Shown here: positions 8,975 through 18,559 of the stretch, one piece after another
Layout: the number at the start of each line of letters is the position of its first letter
Numbering within the stretch: the stretch's first letter is position 1
Source: Blautia liquoris
GTDB lineage: Bacteria > Bacillota > Clostridia > Lachnospirales > Lachnospiraceae
Assembly: GCF_015159595.1 (NCBI RefSeq)
Contig: NZ_CP063304.1
Coordinates: forward strand, 2,170,001-2,234,000
Reading direction: 5' to 3'
Length of the DNA: 64,000 nt
Position numbers and translations under genes: made by a program
The notes under the pieces: model-generated
Told to the model about the DNA's origin: nothing
Database searches by the model: none
Seen by the model: the letters and a program-made list of their open reading frames with translations, nothing else

Positions 8975-10201
8975 TTAAGTAAAGCTGTCCTTGTCTTGGG
9001 CTTTCATCACATCCGTCAGGGAAACCTTAAGCTTTTTGGCCATATCATCGATATCCTCTTTTGTGATGACAAGCGGCGGAACCAGACGAAGTACATTACC
9101 CGCCGCACTGATCACAAGAAGCCGATTTTTGGCTGCCGCTTCGATCACTTGCTCTACATATATCCCGTCCAGAACCAGCCCCTGCATGAATCCTTTTCCT
9201 CTTCTCTTATCCACAAAATCAAACTCATCGACGAGTTCATCTAATCGTTCCTCCAGATACGGGGTAAGCTCCCGTACATGATTTACGAGGTTTTCATTGT
9301 TTAGGATATCGACTACACTGCTCACGGCACGGCATGCAAGCGGGCTGCCTCCATAAGTTGTACCGTGATCTCCCGGCACTAGTGAACTTTTTGCCGTCTT
9401 TTGATTCAGGAGAAATGCACCCACTGGGAATCCGCCGCCCAGCCCTTTTGCAAGAGTCATGATATCCGGTTTCACCCCATATCCCTGCCATGCAAACATA
9501 TATCCAGTTCTACCCATTCCGCACTGAATTTCATCCAGAATCAGAAGGATATCATGCTCATCACATAGTTTTCTGACTCCGACCAAAAAATCTTCGCTTG
9601 CCGGATAGATCCCTCCCTCTCCTTGAACAGTTTCAAGAATAACCGCACATGTTTTATCTGTCATGGCTGACCTTACGCTGTCAAGATCATTGAAATCAGC
9701 AAAGTGAACCCCAGCAATCAAAGGCTTGAAAGGTTCACGATAATAATCGTTTCCAGTCACAGACAGAGACCCCATACTTCTTCCATGAAAAGAATGATTC
9801 ATGGCAATGATTTCATGGTCGGTATTCTTATCTCTTAGATATGCATACTTTTTTGCGGCCTTTATAGCGCCTTCTATTGCCTCCGTTCCGCTATTGGTAA
9901 AAAATGCACAATCCATCCCGGAGATACTTACAAGTTTCTCTGCCGCTTCGCCCATGGCAGTATTGAAATAGAGGTTTGAGGTGTGAATCAATTTGTCCAT
10001 CTGATCTTTCAGAGCATCTATAAAAACCTGATTTTTATACCCGAGGACAGAGACAGCGATCCCCGCAGCGAAGTCCAGATACTCTTTTCCATCTGTATCA
10101 TACAGGTGCACCCCCTTGCCTCTTTCAAGGACAATCGGCACCCGGTTGTATGTGTGAAGCACATTGGTTTCTGTCTTGTCCATATATTCACTTGTCTTCA
10201 T
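8975..10201 (-). CDS. argD: Acetylornithine aminotransferase
   Basis: Class III PLP-dependent aminotransferase converting N-acetylglutamate semialdehyde to N-acetylornithine. The 408-residue product has the fold's landmarks: [32 protein letters not shown], the aspartate region [14 protein letters not shown], and the PLP-binding lysine in [15 protein letters not shown]. The chosen ATG (10201) has an AGGAGA site 9 bases upstream; a further in-frame start lies at 10222. It overlaps argB by 14 bases. Fourth gene in argC-J-B-D. Confidence 0.95.
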   Translation of the reverse strand: MKTSEYMDKTETNVLHTYNRVPIVLERGKGVHLYDTDGKEYLDFAAGIAVSVLGYKNQVFIDALKDQMDKLIHTSNLYFNTAMGEAAEKLVSISGMDCAFFTNSGTEAIEGAIKAAKKYAYLRDKNTDHEIIAMNHSFHGRSMGSLSVTGNDYYREPFKPLIAGVHFADFNDLDSVRSAMTDKTCAVILETVQGEGGIYPASEDFLVGVRKLCDEHDILLILDEIQCGMGRTGYMFAWQGYGVKPDIMTLAKGLGGGFPVGAFLLNQKTAKSSLVPGDHGTTYGGSPLACRAVSSVVDILNNENLVNHVRELTPYLEERLDELVDEFDFVDKRRGKGFMQGLVLDGIYVEQVIEAAAKNRLLVISAAGNVLRLVPPLVITKEDIDDMAKKLKVSLTDVMKAQDKDSFT

Positions 10202-11081
10202 AAAATCGCTTCTCCTCGTCACCTAATATGGCAGTCCCAATTCCTTTATTGGTAAAGATCTCAAGCAGGAGACAGTGCGGAATTCTTCCATCTAGTATGT
10301 GAACTCTGGATACATGATGCCTGATCGCATCCTGACAGTCGAGTAACTTGGGAATCATTCCGCCGCCCACATTTCCATTGCTGATTAAGTTATCTATCTC
10401 CCTTACATGTAGCTCGCTGATCAGACTTTTTGGGTTTTTGGGATCTTTGTACACCCCCTCCATATCTGTCAGGAAAGCGAGTTTCTCCGCAGACATTGCT
10501 TTGGCCAACGCACAGGCCGCATCATCCGCATTGACATTATAAGAGTGATACTCGTCGTCCATTCCGATCGGACATACCACAGGAAGAAAATCATCCTCCA
10601 GCAGATTTTGTAGGATCTTCGGGCAGACACTTTTCACTTCTCCCACATATCCGATATCTTTTCCATTCGAATATTTACGCTGCGTTTTTAACAGCTGTCC
10701 GTCTTTCCCGCTGATTCCGACTGCTTTGACTCCCAGCGACTCAATCTGGGCCACCAGTTTTTTGTTTACCTTGTTAAGTATCATCTCGGCGACTTCCATC
10801 GTAGACTCGTCTGTCACCCGGATTCCGTCTATAAACTGTGGCTTTATACCCAGTTTCTCTGACCACCGACTGATCTCTTTACCGCCTCCGTGTACGATGA
10901 TTGGTTTGAAACCGACCAGTTTCAGCAAGACGACATCTTGTATCACGCTTCTCGTCAGTTTCTCATCCGTCATGGCACTTCCGCCATATTTTACAACGAT
11001 GATTTTACGGTTAAATCTTTGAATATAGGGAAGCGCCTCAATCAGCACTTCCGCTTTGTCCAGATATTTCTGATTGACCAT
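10188..11081 (-). CDS. argB: Acetylglutamate kinase
   Basis: Phosphorylates N-acetylglutamate, the second step of ornithine synthesis. The 297-residue product has the amino-acid-kinase fold with [13 protein letters not shown] near the start, [13 protein letters not shown], an [12 protein letters not shown] segment and the C-terminal [10 protein letters not shown] motif. The ATG at 11081 is preceded by GGGAG at a proper distance; an in-frame start at 11168 would overlap argJ and adds non-family sequence. Arginine feedback regulation is usual for kinases paired with ArgJ and cannot be judged here. Confidence 0.95.
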   Translation of the reverse strand: MVNQKYLDKAEVLIEALPYIQRFNRKIIVVKYGGSAMTDEKLTRSVIQDVVLLKLVGFKPIIVHGGGKEISRWSEKLGIKPQFIDGIRVTDESTMEVAEMILNKVNKKLVAQIESLGVKAVGISGKDGQLLKTQRKYSNGKDIGYVGEVKSVCPKILQNLLEDDFLPVVCPIGMDDEYHSYNVNADDAACALAKAMSAEKLAFLTDMEGVYKDPKNPKSLISELHVREIDNLISNGNVGGGMIPKLLDCQDAIRHHVSRVHILDGRIPHCLLLEIFTNKGIGTAILGDEEKRFYEDK

Positions 11082-11091
11082 ATTACTCCCT

Positions 11092-12315
11092 TCAGCTTCG
11101 ATAATCCGAATTAATTTTGACATAGTCACAGGTGAGGTCGCATCCCCAGGCTGTGGCTGAAGATTCACCCATCTTCATATCGCACAGAACCGTAACCTCT
11201 GGTTCGGAAAGAATCTCTGTGGCTTTCTCTTCATCCACTTCAACAGCCACACCATCCCTCATAATCGTGATCCTTCCGGCTGCACTCTCAAAAAACAAGT
11301 CGATCACAGCGGGATTGAAGTTCACCCCGGAATAGCCAAGTGCACATAATATGCGCCCCCAGTTCGCGTCATGCCCACAGATCGCTGCTTTTGTGAGATT
11401 CGAGGAGACAACCGATTTTGATAACTTTACGGCATCCTCTTTCGATGCAGCCCCAAAAACTTTCACCTCAAAAAGTGCTGTTGCACCCTCCCCGTCACCG
11501 GCGATCTTCTTTGCCAGGATCGTATTCAACTCTAAGAGTGCCTGTAAGAACAGATCATACGCTTCATTCTTCTCTGTAATCTTGTCATTGAAAGCCGCCC
11601 CATTTGCGAGAAGCAAAACGGTGTCATTCGTCGAGGTGTCTCCGTCCACCGATATCATGTTATACGTATCTTTCACTACCTCGGAAAGTGCCGACTGAAG
11701 CAATTCTTTCGAGATGGCAAGATCCGTTGTGAGAAAAGACAACATCGTACACATATTCGGATGTATCATGCCGGAGCCTTTACACATGCCTGCCAGTGTC
11801 ACTGTCTTTCCATCCACTTCGAAGGAAACCGCCGCTTCCTTTGACTTCGTATCCGTAGTCAGAACAGCTGCTGCTGCATCTTTTGCTGCTTCTCTTTTGC
11901 TGTCAAGCTTTAGTACAAGCATTCCCACGCCCTTCCTGATTTTATCGATAGGAACTTGCTTCCCAATTACCCCGGTCGAGGTTACAAGTACGGCCTCTTT
12001 GGGGATGCCAAAAGCTTTCGCTGCTTCCCTCGCCGTCTCTTCGCAGATCGTGGATCCCTCTTCTCCGGTACAGGCATTGGCAATTCCGCTGTTGCAGACA
12101 ATCAGCTGTGCCAGGGTGCCTTCATTTACAATGTCTCTGTCCCATATGACCGGGGCCGCCTTGACAACGTTTGTGGTAAACGTTCCCGCTACTTGGGCGG
12201 GAATTTCACTGAATATCAAAGCCAGATCCTTTCTGCCGTTTTTTCTGATCCCCGCTGCTCCTCCGCAGGCTTTAAATCCCTTCGGTGCGGTTACTCCTCC
12301 GTCAAAAAATTCCAT
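11092..12315 (-). CDS. argJ: Bifunctional ornithine acetyltransferase / N-acetylglutamate synthase
   Basis: Transfers the acetyl group from N-acetylornithine to glutamate, closing the acetyl cycle. The 407-residue protein has the ArgJ layout, including the autocleavage region [14 protein letters not shown]; cleavage before its Thr yields the two chains. Most ArgJ proteins have Ala before that Thr, and here it is Cys. ATG 12315 is chosen because AAAGGA lies 5 bases upstream; a longer frame begins at 12342. No argA or argE is needed in such a cluster and none is seen. Confidence 0.95.
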   Translation of the reverse strand: MEFFDGGVTAPKGFKACGGAAGIRKNGRKDLALIFSEIPAQVAGTFTTNVVKAAPVIWDRDIVNEGTLAQLIVCNSGIANACTGEEGSTICEETAREAAKAFGIPKEAVLVTSTGVIGKQVPIDKIRKGVGMLVLKLDSKREAAKDAAAAVLTTDTKSKEAAVSFEVDGKTVTLAGMCKGSGMIHPNMCTMLSFLTTDLAISKELLQSALSEVVKDTYNMISVDGDTSTNDTVLLLANGAAFNDKITEKNEAYDLFLQALLELNTILAKKIAGDGEGATALFEVKVFGAASKEDAVKLSKSVVSSNLTKAAICGHDANWGRILCALGYSGVNFNPAVIDLFFESAAGRITIMRDGVAVEVDEEKATEILSEPEVTVLCDMKMGESSATAWGCDLTCDYVKINSDYRS

Positions 12316-12366
12316 ATATTCATCCTTTCTGTTTCTGATCATTATCTCGAGCCTATACTCGGCAGT

Positions 12367-13407
12367 TCAAGGAAACATTGGTGCCATGGTTAACCCTTCC
12401 TCTTCGGGGAGACCAAATAAGATATTCATATTCTGTACTGCCTGACCTGCCGCACCCTTTACGAGATTATCAAGTGCTCCCATCATGACAATTCTTCCCG
12501 TTCTCTCATCGATTTGAAAATTCAGATCCACATAGTTGCTGCCCCTCACCCACCTTGTCTCGGGACAGATTCCCCGATCCAACAGTCGTATAAAAGGTTC
12601 CTTTTGATAGAATCGTTCATAGGCATCTCTCACCTCATCCTCTGTGACATCTTTTGCAAGCGATGCGTAGGCTGTCACCAAAATTCCGCGGTTCATGGGA
12701 ACCAGATGAGGGGTAAAGGTGACAGAAACCGGGCAGCCTGCCGCAAGGGAGAGCTGCTCTTCTATCTCTGGTGTATGTCTGTGAGTCGCTACGTTATAGG
12801 CCTTGATATTTTCGTTTACCTCGCAGTAGAGATTATCAAGCTTTGCACCGCGCCCGGCGCCCGATGTTCCGGATTTTGCATCGATGACAATCGAATCTTT
12901 ATCTATCATGCACTCCTTTAGAAGTGGGTAGATGGCAAGTTCCGAACAGGTTGGATAACATCCCGGGTTCGCGATCAGCCTCGCACTTTTGATCTTCTCT
13001 TGGTTGATTTCACCGAGACCGTAAACCGCCTCATCGAGAAACTGCGGACAGTTATGTTGTACCTGGTACCATTTTTCATAGACAGATACTTCTTTGATTC
13101 TGAAATCTGCACTGAGATCAATGACCTTCGTCCTGCTTAAGATCTCCTCACTAAGTCTGGATGCCAGAAACCCCTGCGGTGTCGCTGTAAATATGACATC
13201 CGCCTCGTCCGAGAGGCGCTTTAGATCTTCATCGATACATCTGGCATCTACAATCTGAAACATGTTGCGATAAACTTCCTGATATTTCTTTCCTGCATAA
13301 CTCTGACTGCCATACCATGCGATCTGTACATCCTTATGTCCAAGCAGCAGCCTTACGAGCTCTTCACCCGCATAACCTGTGGATCCTATAATTCCGGCTT
13401 TTATCAC
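12367..13407 (-). CDS. argC: N-acetyl-gamma-glutamyl-phosphate reductase
   Basis: NADPH-dependent reductase of the third ornithine step. The protein starts with the nucleotide loop GIIGSTGYAGEELVRLL, has the catalytic Cys in LIANPGCYPTCSELA and the distal HRHTPEIEEQLS motif. A GTG start at 13407 gives 346 residues, the family's usual size, with AAGGAAG upstream; an ATG at 13440 would add 11 residues (MVHDRKEAVSK). First gene of argCJBD, divergent from argG. Confidence 0.94.
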   Translation of the reverse strand: MIKAGIIGSTGYAGEELVRLLLGHKDVQIAWYGSQSYAGKKYQEVYRNMFQIVDARCIDEDLKRLSDEADVIFTATPQGFLASRLSEEILSRTKVIDLSADFRIKEVSVYEKWYQVQHNCPQFLDEAVYGLGEINQEKIKSARLIANPGCYPTCSELAIYPLLKECMIDKDSIVIDAKSGTSGAGRGAKLDNLYCEVNENIKAYNVATHRHTPEIEEQLSLAAGCPVSVTFTPHLVPMNRGILVTAYASLAKDVTEDEVRDAYERFYQKEPFIRLLDRGICPETRWVRGSNYVDLNFQIDERTGRIVMMGALDNLVKGAAGQAVQNMNILFGLPEEEGLTMAPMFP

Positions 13408-13464
13408 TTTACTTACCGCTTCCTTTCTGTCGTGCACCATCGTGCTCTCATAATCTTGAAAACT

Positions 13465-13493
13465 ATCATACCGTATAATTGTATATTATGCAA
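13465..13493 (-). promoter_or_regulatory. argC promoter overlapping an ARG-box-like operator
   Basis: On the minus strand TTGCAT (13488-13493) and TATGAT (13465-13470) are 17 bases apart. The sequence TGTATATTATGCA (13480-13492) resembles an ARG box half-palindrome and overlaps the -35 and spacer, as expected for ArgR repression by arginine. Confidence 0.6.
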
Positions 13494-13519
13494 TACTTTT
13501 GTATAATTTTAATTTTTGC

Positions 13520-13548
13520 TTGCATAACATTAGATTATGTTGTATATT
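13520..13548 (+). promoter_or_regulatory. argG promoter
   Basis: TTGCAT (13520-13525) and TATATT (13543-13548) are 17 bases apart. The predicted start is near 13555, just before the GGAGG ribosome site at 13569-13573. The nearby TGTATATTAA copies at 13541-13550 and 13551-13560 could be further ArgR half sites. Confidence 0.6.
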
Positions 13549-13582
13549 AATGTATATTAAAAAATCCCGGAGGATACTAGAT

Positions 13583-14824
13583 ATGAAAGAAAAAGTAATT
13601 TTAGCTTATTCAGGCGGACTCGATACCACAGCAATCATTCCGTGGCTGAAAGAAAATTTTGATTATGAAGTTATTTGCTGCTGTATTAACTGTGGACAGG
13701 GAAATGAGTTGGACGGCCTCGACGAGAGAGCGAAGCTTTCCGGGGCATCGAAATTATATATAGAAGATATCATCGACGAGTTCTGCGACGATTACATCAT
13801 GCCTTGTGTAAAAGCCGGTGCTGTATATGAACATCAATATCTCCTTGGAACCTCTATGGCGCGTCCTGTGATCGCTAAGAAACTTGTTGAAATCGCCAGG
13901 AAAGAAAATGCCAGTGCAATCTGCCACGGGGCTACCGGAAAGGGAAATGATCAAATTCGGTTTGAACTTGGAATCAAGGCACTTGCCCCTGATCTTAAAA
14001 TCATCGCTCCCTGGCGAATGACTGAGATATGGACTATGCAGTCACGTGAAGATGAGATTGAATACTGCCATCAGCATGGAATTCATCTTCCGTTTTCAGC
14101 AGATTCCAGCTATAGCCGCGACCGCAATCTGTGGCATATCAGCCATGAAGGTCTCGAACTTGAAGACCCATCCAGCGAACCGAACTATGATCATATGCTC
14201 ATGCTCGGTGTGACACCCGAGAAGGCGCCGGATGAGGGTGAGTATGTCTCTATGACATTTGAAAAAGGAATTCCGAAGACATTAAATGGAAAATCAATGA
14301 AAGTTTCCGAAATTATCACGGAACTTAATAAGCTCGGCGGAAAACATGGAATTGGGATCGCAGATATCGTGGAAAATCGTGTCGTGGGGATGAAATCACG
14401 CGGTGTCTATGAGACTCCCGGCGGTACAATCCTGATGGCTGCACAGGAACAGCTGGAGGAATTAATTCTTGACCGTGAGACGATGGAAACGAAGAAAAAG
14501 CTAGGAAGCCAGTTTGCACAGATTGTATATGAGGGAAAATGGTTCACCCCTCTTAGAGAGGCAATTCAGGCATTCGTAGATGTGACACAGGAATATGTAA
14601 CGGGCGAAGTAAAATTCAAACTGTATAAAGGAAATATCATTAAGGCGGGAACTACTTCTCCATATAGCCTGTACGATGAATCACTCGCATCCTTTACAAC
14701 CGGAGATCTGTATGATCACCATGATGCAGAAGGATTCATCACTTTGTTTGGTCTTCCGCTGAAAGTCCGGGCTATGAAGATGAAAGAAGCAAAAAAAACA
14801 GAGAAATCTGACAAATCCAAATAA
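13583..14824 (+). CDS. argG: Argininosuccinate synthase
   Basis: ATP-dependent ligase joining citrulline and aspartate. The 413-residue product starts [15 protein letters not shown], the ATP pyrophosphatase loop, and contains the family stretches [13 protein letters not shown] and [16 protein letters not shown] 13583 follows a strong GGAGG; upstream in-frame starts lie before the promoter and are discounted. argH, argF and carAB are not in the window. Its transcript ends at the shared hairpin 14870-14911. Confidence 0.95.
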   Translation: MKEKVILAYSGGLDTTAIIPWLKENFDYEVICCCINCGQGNELDGLDERAKLSGASKLYIEDIIDEFCDDYIMPCVKAGAVYEHQYLLGTSMARPVIAKKLVEIARKENASAICHGATGKGNDQIRFELGIKALAPDLKIIAPWRMTEIWTMQSREDEIEYCHQHGIHLPFSADSSYSRDRNLWHISHEGLELEDPSSEPNYDHMLMLGVTPEKAPDEGEYVSMTFEKGIPKTLNGKSMKVSEIITELNKLGGKHGIGIADIVENRVVGMKSRGVYETPGGTILMAAQEQLEELILDRETMETKKKLGSQFAQIVYEGKWFTPLREAIQAFVDVTQEYVTGEVKFKLYKGNIIKAGTTSPYSLYDESLASFTTGDLYDHHDAEGFITLFGLPLKVRAMKMKEAKKTEKSDKSK

Positions 14825-14869
14825 TGAATCCGTAAGGACTAAAATGATAAATCTCCTGCTGCATAAAAA

Positions 14870-14911
14870 ATGGTACATTCCTTCAGATATCACTTCTAAG
14901 GAATGTACCAT
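14870..14911. terminator. Bidirectional intrinsic terminator between argG and the MFS gene
   Basis: A perfect 14-base stem ATGGTACATTCCTT / AAGGAATGTACCAT with a 14-base loop is flanked by A-run and T-run on both sides. It should stop both argG (rightward) and the long LysR-linked unit (leftward). Confidence 0.9.
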
Positions 14912-14922
14912 TTTTCATAGTA

Positions 14923-16140
14923 TCAAGGTTTTTTGATTTTTGTTGCAAGGACTGTTCCAAGTACGAGTGCACACAGCAGAACAACCAGAGTGCTCAGGTA
15001 AGATCCACTTTTGTCATAGAGAAGACCAGCAATTGTGCTGCCAAAGGAAGCAGCAAACAGATTCATATTCATGATTGGAAAATTCACACTATAATTCTTT
15101 TTTCCATAAAAGTCACCCACGAATGCAGAATTAGTGGTGGGTACCCCTCCGTATGCCAGGCCTGTTATAATAAATCCGATGACAAGAACGACAAAACTTC
15201 CTGTGACAATCGAACAAATCATGAGAATAACAGCCATAAAATAAAGGATCTCATTCACCACCATCGTCTTGGCACGGCCGATCTTATCATACATTCCACC
15301 GAAGATGACACGACCCACACCGTTAAAGACAGAGATCAGTCCAACAGCAGTGGAGATGACACCGGCCGTCTGAGACGGCGATACTTCCGTCACCATTCCA
15401 CTGGCCTGAGCAATCACTGCCAGACCTGCTGCGGAGAGCAAAACTGACCAGATAAAGTATAACCAGAAAGATGATCTCTTCACCATCTGTCCAAACTTCA
15501 TATCCCCATAAGATGCTTTACTGTCCTCTTGTTTCTTGTCTGTGTCCAGAAATGTCAGGACATTTGTCTCTTCCTCCGTCGGTTTTCGGATAAATACAGC
15601 TCCAATCAAAACAACAATAAAAAGAATCACTCCCATTGTAAGAAGGGAAGCTCGAAAAGCATCTCCAATTCCTGTATAAGCCTGATAGACTTTTCCAATC
15701 AGAAAACTTCCAATTCCAAATCCCATCAGTAATATTCCAGAGATCAGACCCGGCTTATCCGGAAAGAATTTTGTGACACTTCCCATGACTGTATTATAGG
15801 CAAATCCCGATGCTGTACCGGCCAAAACTCCATATCCGAGATAGAGTGCCGAAAGCGAATTCATCCTCGAGGCGATATAAAATCCGCCCAGGAATAAAAA
15901 GGCGGAAATAACCAGATTTATCTTAATATTTATTTTTTCTGACAAGATACCCGATACGAAACCGCCCAGACAAAAAAACATCATACAGATGGTAAATGTC
16001 AAAGACAGACCCGCACTGGTCCAGTCTGTAAAGTAAGCAGCAATTGGCCTGGAGAGTACACTCCAGGCATAGATCAGTCCTGCAAACAACAGGACAAACA
16101 CTCCAATTGCTGCATGAAACCAACGATTCTTTTGTTTCAT
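14923..16140 (-). CDS. MFS transporter, oxalate/formate-antiporter-like (OFA) family
   Basis: A 405-residue, 12-helix major facilitator protein resembling the OFA family: it opens with a helix containing LIYAWSVLSRPIAAYF, and has the loop between helices 2 and 3 (GFVSGILSEKINIK) and helix 4-5 region GTASGFAYNTVMGSVTKFFPDKPGLISGIL typical of monocarboxylate/oxalate carriers. The ATG at 16140 is chosen: AAGGAG lies just upstream and it leaves 13 bases after the chalcone-isomerase gene; a frame open to 16236 overlaps that gene. As last gene of the unit, it may import a flavonoid or aromatic acid, or export an end product. Substrate not visible. Confidence 0.85.
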   Translation of the reverse strand: MKQKNRWFHAAIGVFVLLFAGLIYAWSVLSRPIAAYFTDWTSAGLSLTFTICMMFFCLGGFVSGILSEKINIKINLVISAFLFLGGFYIASRMNSLSALYLGYGVLAGTASGFAYNTVMGSVTKFFPDKPGLISGILLMGFGIGSFLIGKVYQAYTGIGDAFRASLLTMGVILFIVVLIGAVFIRKPTEEETNVLTFLDTDKKQEDSKASYGDMKFGQMVKRSSFWLYFIWSVLLSAAGLAVIAQASGMVTEVSPSQTAGVISTAVGLISVFNGVGRVIFGGMYDKIGRAKTMVVNEILYFMAVILMICSIVTGSFVVLVIGFIITGLAYGGVPTTNSAFVGDFYGKKNYSVNFPIMNMNLFAASFGSTIAGLLYDKSGSYLSTLVVLLCALVLGTVLATKIKKP

Positions 16141-16153
16141 GTATAAAAACTCC

Positions 16154-16990
16154 TTATCTTCTCGGGATATATCCTCTGTACTGATGCAGTGCATCGCAGG
16201 TAGGATAGTCTGTGACAAAGATACCGCGGATCTCAAATCCAGGGTTCAGATATGGGAAAACATCCCCGTCTTTTGCCCATGACGGTTTTGCAATCTTATC
16301 AGCAGTCTCAACAGCCAGATGTTTCCATGCTGTCGGGCCTGTAAACCACATCTCAACAACTCTGCTCATCGGACAATCATTGACATCCTGCATCACCTTG
16401 CTTGTCAGGATTCTGGTACAGCAGTTATTATTTTGAAAATGAGGGAACACTTCTTCAAACAGCCACTTGTCTCCCTCTTCCTGAGAAACTCCGTTGGGAT
16501 AGCGAACAGCAAAGTTCCATCGATAATTGACGCCATCTTCCAGTGTACGTCCGGTTCCTTTAATGTCTTCTTCCCACCACATCGGGCAGAATGCAAAGAC
16601 AAATGGAGGACATCCATTGTCTCCGCCTGTGGCTCTGGCATCATCCCCGGAGAGATTTGCATCTCCCGCAGTCATCGGAACCGTTCCCTGCCATTTCAAA
16701 GCCTCAATTGGCATATATTCCTGGAATGTCTTTACCTTCAATGCAGGGTCCATAATGTTGACAAGCCAGTGGTGCTCTGTCAGCTGCATACGGGCTGTTC
16801 CAAATCTCTCTCCACCTTCAGGTGTCGGAAGCGCGTTGTAGAAATCATATTTTGTACAATATGGCTCAAACTGTGAGATACTTTCCGGGATATGATGAAA
16901 ATACAGCCAATGCTGTAATAAGTGTCTATATTCTTCATCAACTACATCCACGTAGATAAAACTACGCATAGGATTAAATTCAACTGGCAT
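16154..16990 (-). CDS. Bacterial chalcone isomerase family protein
   Basis: Recognised as a homologue of the Eubacterium ramulus chalcone isomerase, which opens or closes the central ring of flavanones (naringenin to and from naringenin chalcone). The length (278) is close to the 282 or so of that enzyme, and several long stretches agree with it as I remember it: PMRSFIYVDVV, HIPESISQFEPYCTKY, ARMQLTEHHWLV, FCPMWWEEDIKGTGRT, the WLFEEVFPHFQ helix and a C-terminal YRGYI. The His reported as catalytic fits His33. The remembered acidic residue in the segment after HHWLV may not be conserved, so substrate may differ. The fold is a pair of ferredoxin-like halves. It is 4 bases after DUF1097 and 13 before the transporter. 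Confidence 0.85.
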   Translation of the reverse strand: MPVEFNPMRSFIYVDVVDEEYRHLLQHWLYFHHIPESISQFEPYCTKYDFYNALPTPEGGERFGTARMQLTEHHWLVNIMDPALKVKTFQEYMPIEALKWQGTVPMTAGDANLSGDDARATGGDNGCPPFVFAFCPMWWEEDIKGTGRTLEDGVNYRWNFAVRYPNGVSQEEGDKWLFEEVFPHFQNNNCCTRILTSKVMQDVNDCPMSRVVEMWFTGPTAWKHLAVETADKIAKPSWAKDGDVFPYLNPGFEIRGIFVTDYPTCDALHQYRGYIPRR

Positions 16991-16994
16991 TTCT

Positions 16995-17504
16995 TTACTC
17001 CTCCACTTTTTTCTTTTGAGTTAATATCTTTACAAACATATTTACACCCACCCCTACATACCAGACACCGACAGCCATCGCTGCCGCAATCTGAAGAGGA
17101 AGTGTCTTTTCTGCTTTTATAATTTCCGGCGTCATCAACGTCAGCCCGATCGCCCAACCGGATAACCAGGCCGGAAGATAGATGAAACGCTCAAGAATCG
17201 ATGCTATGACAACTGCAAAAAAGCCTAACACAGCAAGGGTTACATAAAGACTGAGATTCTCATTCCATGGCAGGCTGCTCATCGTCTTAAGTGCCAGAAG
17301 AGCCCAGAGATCTCCGCACCAGAATCCGATCATGGTCTTCCATCCATCTTTTACTGTTCCTCGGCCCGCGACGTAAACACCTGCACAGATCAGTGCAACC
17401 GCTCCGCACTTTACGCTAAGATATGGTGCTGCAACCGCCCAGAGGGGCGGAAACAGTGCGATACCAAGAGCCAGAACGAATATGTTTCTTGCTTTACTAT
17501 TCAT
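16995..17504 (-). CDS. DUF1097-type small membrane protein
   Basis: A 169-residue protein with five hydrophobic segments (about 8-26, 33-48, 58-75, 85-105, 112-128, with another near 140-158), resembling the DUF1097 family (Escherichia coli YcdZ type), whose function is unknown. It is packed 3 bases after the flavodoxin-like gene and 4 before the chalcone-isomerase gene, so it is likely to serve the same pathway, perhaps as an entry or exit route for the aromatic compound. Nothing catalytic is visible. Confidence 0.7.
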   Translation of the reverse strand: MNSKARNIFVLALGIALFPPLWAVAAPYLSVKCGAVALICAGVYVAGRGTVKDGWKTMIGFWCGDLWALLALKTMSSLPWNENLSLYVTLAVLGFFAVVIASILERFIYLPAWLSGWAIGLTLMTPEIIKAEKTLPLQIAAAMAVGVWYVGVGVNMFVKILTQKKKVEE

Positions 17505-17507
17505 ATA

Positions 17508-18458
17508 TTACTTTTCGTCAGGATATATCGGGCTGATAAAATCCGTATACTGTTTCTTACGAGCCTTGAATTCCTCTGTCTGACGCACTTTCATAAAGTT
17601 TCCTTCCATCTTCTGGATATCCGTTCCATGGATGAATTTTCCGGGAAGTGTATCATGAGCATGCTCGAGCTGTTCTTTTGGGAATTCAAATGTGTATTTT
17701 CCATCTTCCACTTTTATTTCGCCGACCATACCGCACTGGGCACAGATCGCTTTTGTAGATCCCGGCTCAAGATAGAACAGTTTGTTGTGGCAATGAGGGC
17801 AGACGCCTTCCTCTCCTTTATACTCAGCATGTTCAATATCTTTCGCGGCATTTGCAAGATTGACACCGATCTGATGAACTTCAGCCAGTCTCTCATCGTC
17901 CATCAGGATCTCTTTCGCCCAGGGATACCATTTGTTGTCAATTACTTTATACATGTCGACCAACGCGTGCATGGCATGCTCACACTGTACTCTGGTTCCC
18001 CAATCCGATCCACCGACACCGAGGTAAGAGATCACTTTATCCTCAAGAATTCTCGGATCCGGGATCTTTCCGCCATTTTCTTCGGCAAGTTTTGTTCCGA
18101 TGATATTGTTTCCGCGATCCATTCTGGGTCCAAAACGATCCATGAATGTATGGAAGAGTCCAGACGCACCCTCTTCGAAGATCGGGTCCGAGATGAGAAC
18201 GCCATCAGCATCCAGAATCTTATCACGAACCCAGTCAAAATCATCCTTTAAGACGCACATATTTCCTTTTCCGGTTACAAGAGCTCTTGAACAGGCGCAG
18301 CATCCGGTGCAGTGTTTGATATCAAGTTCAGACATTCTGATGAACTCAACTTCGGCTCCGGTCTCTTTTGCTCCCATCAGTGCTTCGATACAGAGTGAAT
18401 CATTGGTGCCATTTTTTGTTCCAAAGGAAATTCCTAAAATTTTCATATCGTTTTTCAT
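17508..18458 (-). CDS. Flavodoxin-like FMN oxidoreductase, candidate flavonoid reductase
   Basis: A 312-316 residue protein. The N-terminal half (about 1-210) is an NADPH-dependent-FMN-reductase/flavodoxin fold with the phosphate loop ISFGTKNGTND and a Cys cluster CTGCCACS. A C-terminal addition holds a four-Cys zinc-ribbon-like motif CPHCHNK...CAQCG (about 232-255) followed by a helical tail. The flavone reductase described from Flavonifractor plautii is also, to my knowledge, an FMN protein of this broad kind, and the neighbouring chalcone isomerase makes a flavone/flavonol or chalcone reductase role attractive. Not proven. Two ATGs (18458 and 18446) are possible; AAAAGG spacing slightly favours the second. 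Confidence 0.75.
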   Translation of the reverse strand: MKNDMKILGISFGTKNGTNDSLCIEALMGAKETGAEVEFIRMSELDIKHCTGCCACSRALVTGKGNMCVLKDDFDWVRDKILDADGVLISDPIFEEGASGLFHTFMDRFGPRMDRGNNIIGTKLAEENGGKIPDPRILEDKVISYLGVGGSDWGTRVQCEHAMHALVDMYKVIDNKWYPWAKEILMDDERLAEVHQIGVNLANAAKDIEHAEYKGEEGVCPHCHNKLFYLEPGSTKAICAQCGMVGEIKVEDGKYTFEFPKEQLEHAHDTLPGKFIHGTDIQKMEGNFMKVRQTEEFKARKKQYTDFISPIYPDEK

Positions 18459-18480
18459 CCTTTTCAGTTTTTTCTAATAA

Positions 18481-18516
18481 TGCCATTTTTGCAGCCAAAA
18501 ATTGGCCGCTATGGCA
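18481..18516. other. Imperfect inverted repeat in the 101-base gap before the flavodoxin-like gene
   Basis: TGCCAT (18481-18486) pairs with ATGGCA (18511-18516), and an inner GCCAAAAATTGGC (18494-18506) can also pair. It lies in the only sizeable gap within the unit. With no T-run it is unlikely to be a terminator, and may be an RNA processing or stabilising stem that sets different levels of the upstream and downstream genes. Confidence 0.4.
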
Positions 18517-18559
18517 TCCATGCAGGGTGATGTCTGTGTGTTTGCAGACATATGATTCA

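Noticed and set aside
14923-16236. Longer N-terminus for the MFS transporter
   Set aside because: The extra 32 residues overlap the chalcone-isomerase gene and a proper ribosome site stands before the ATG at 16140.
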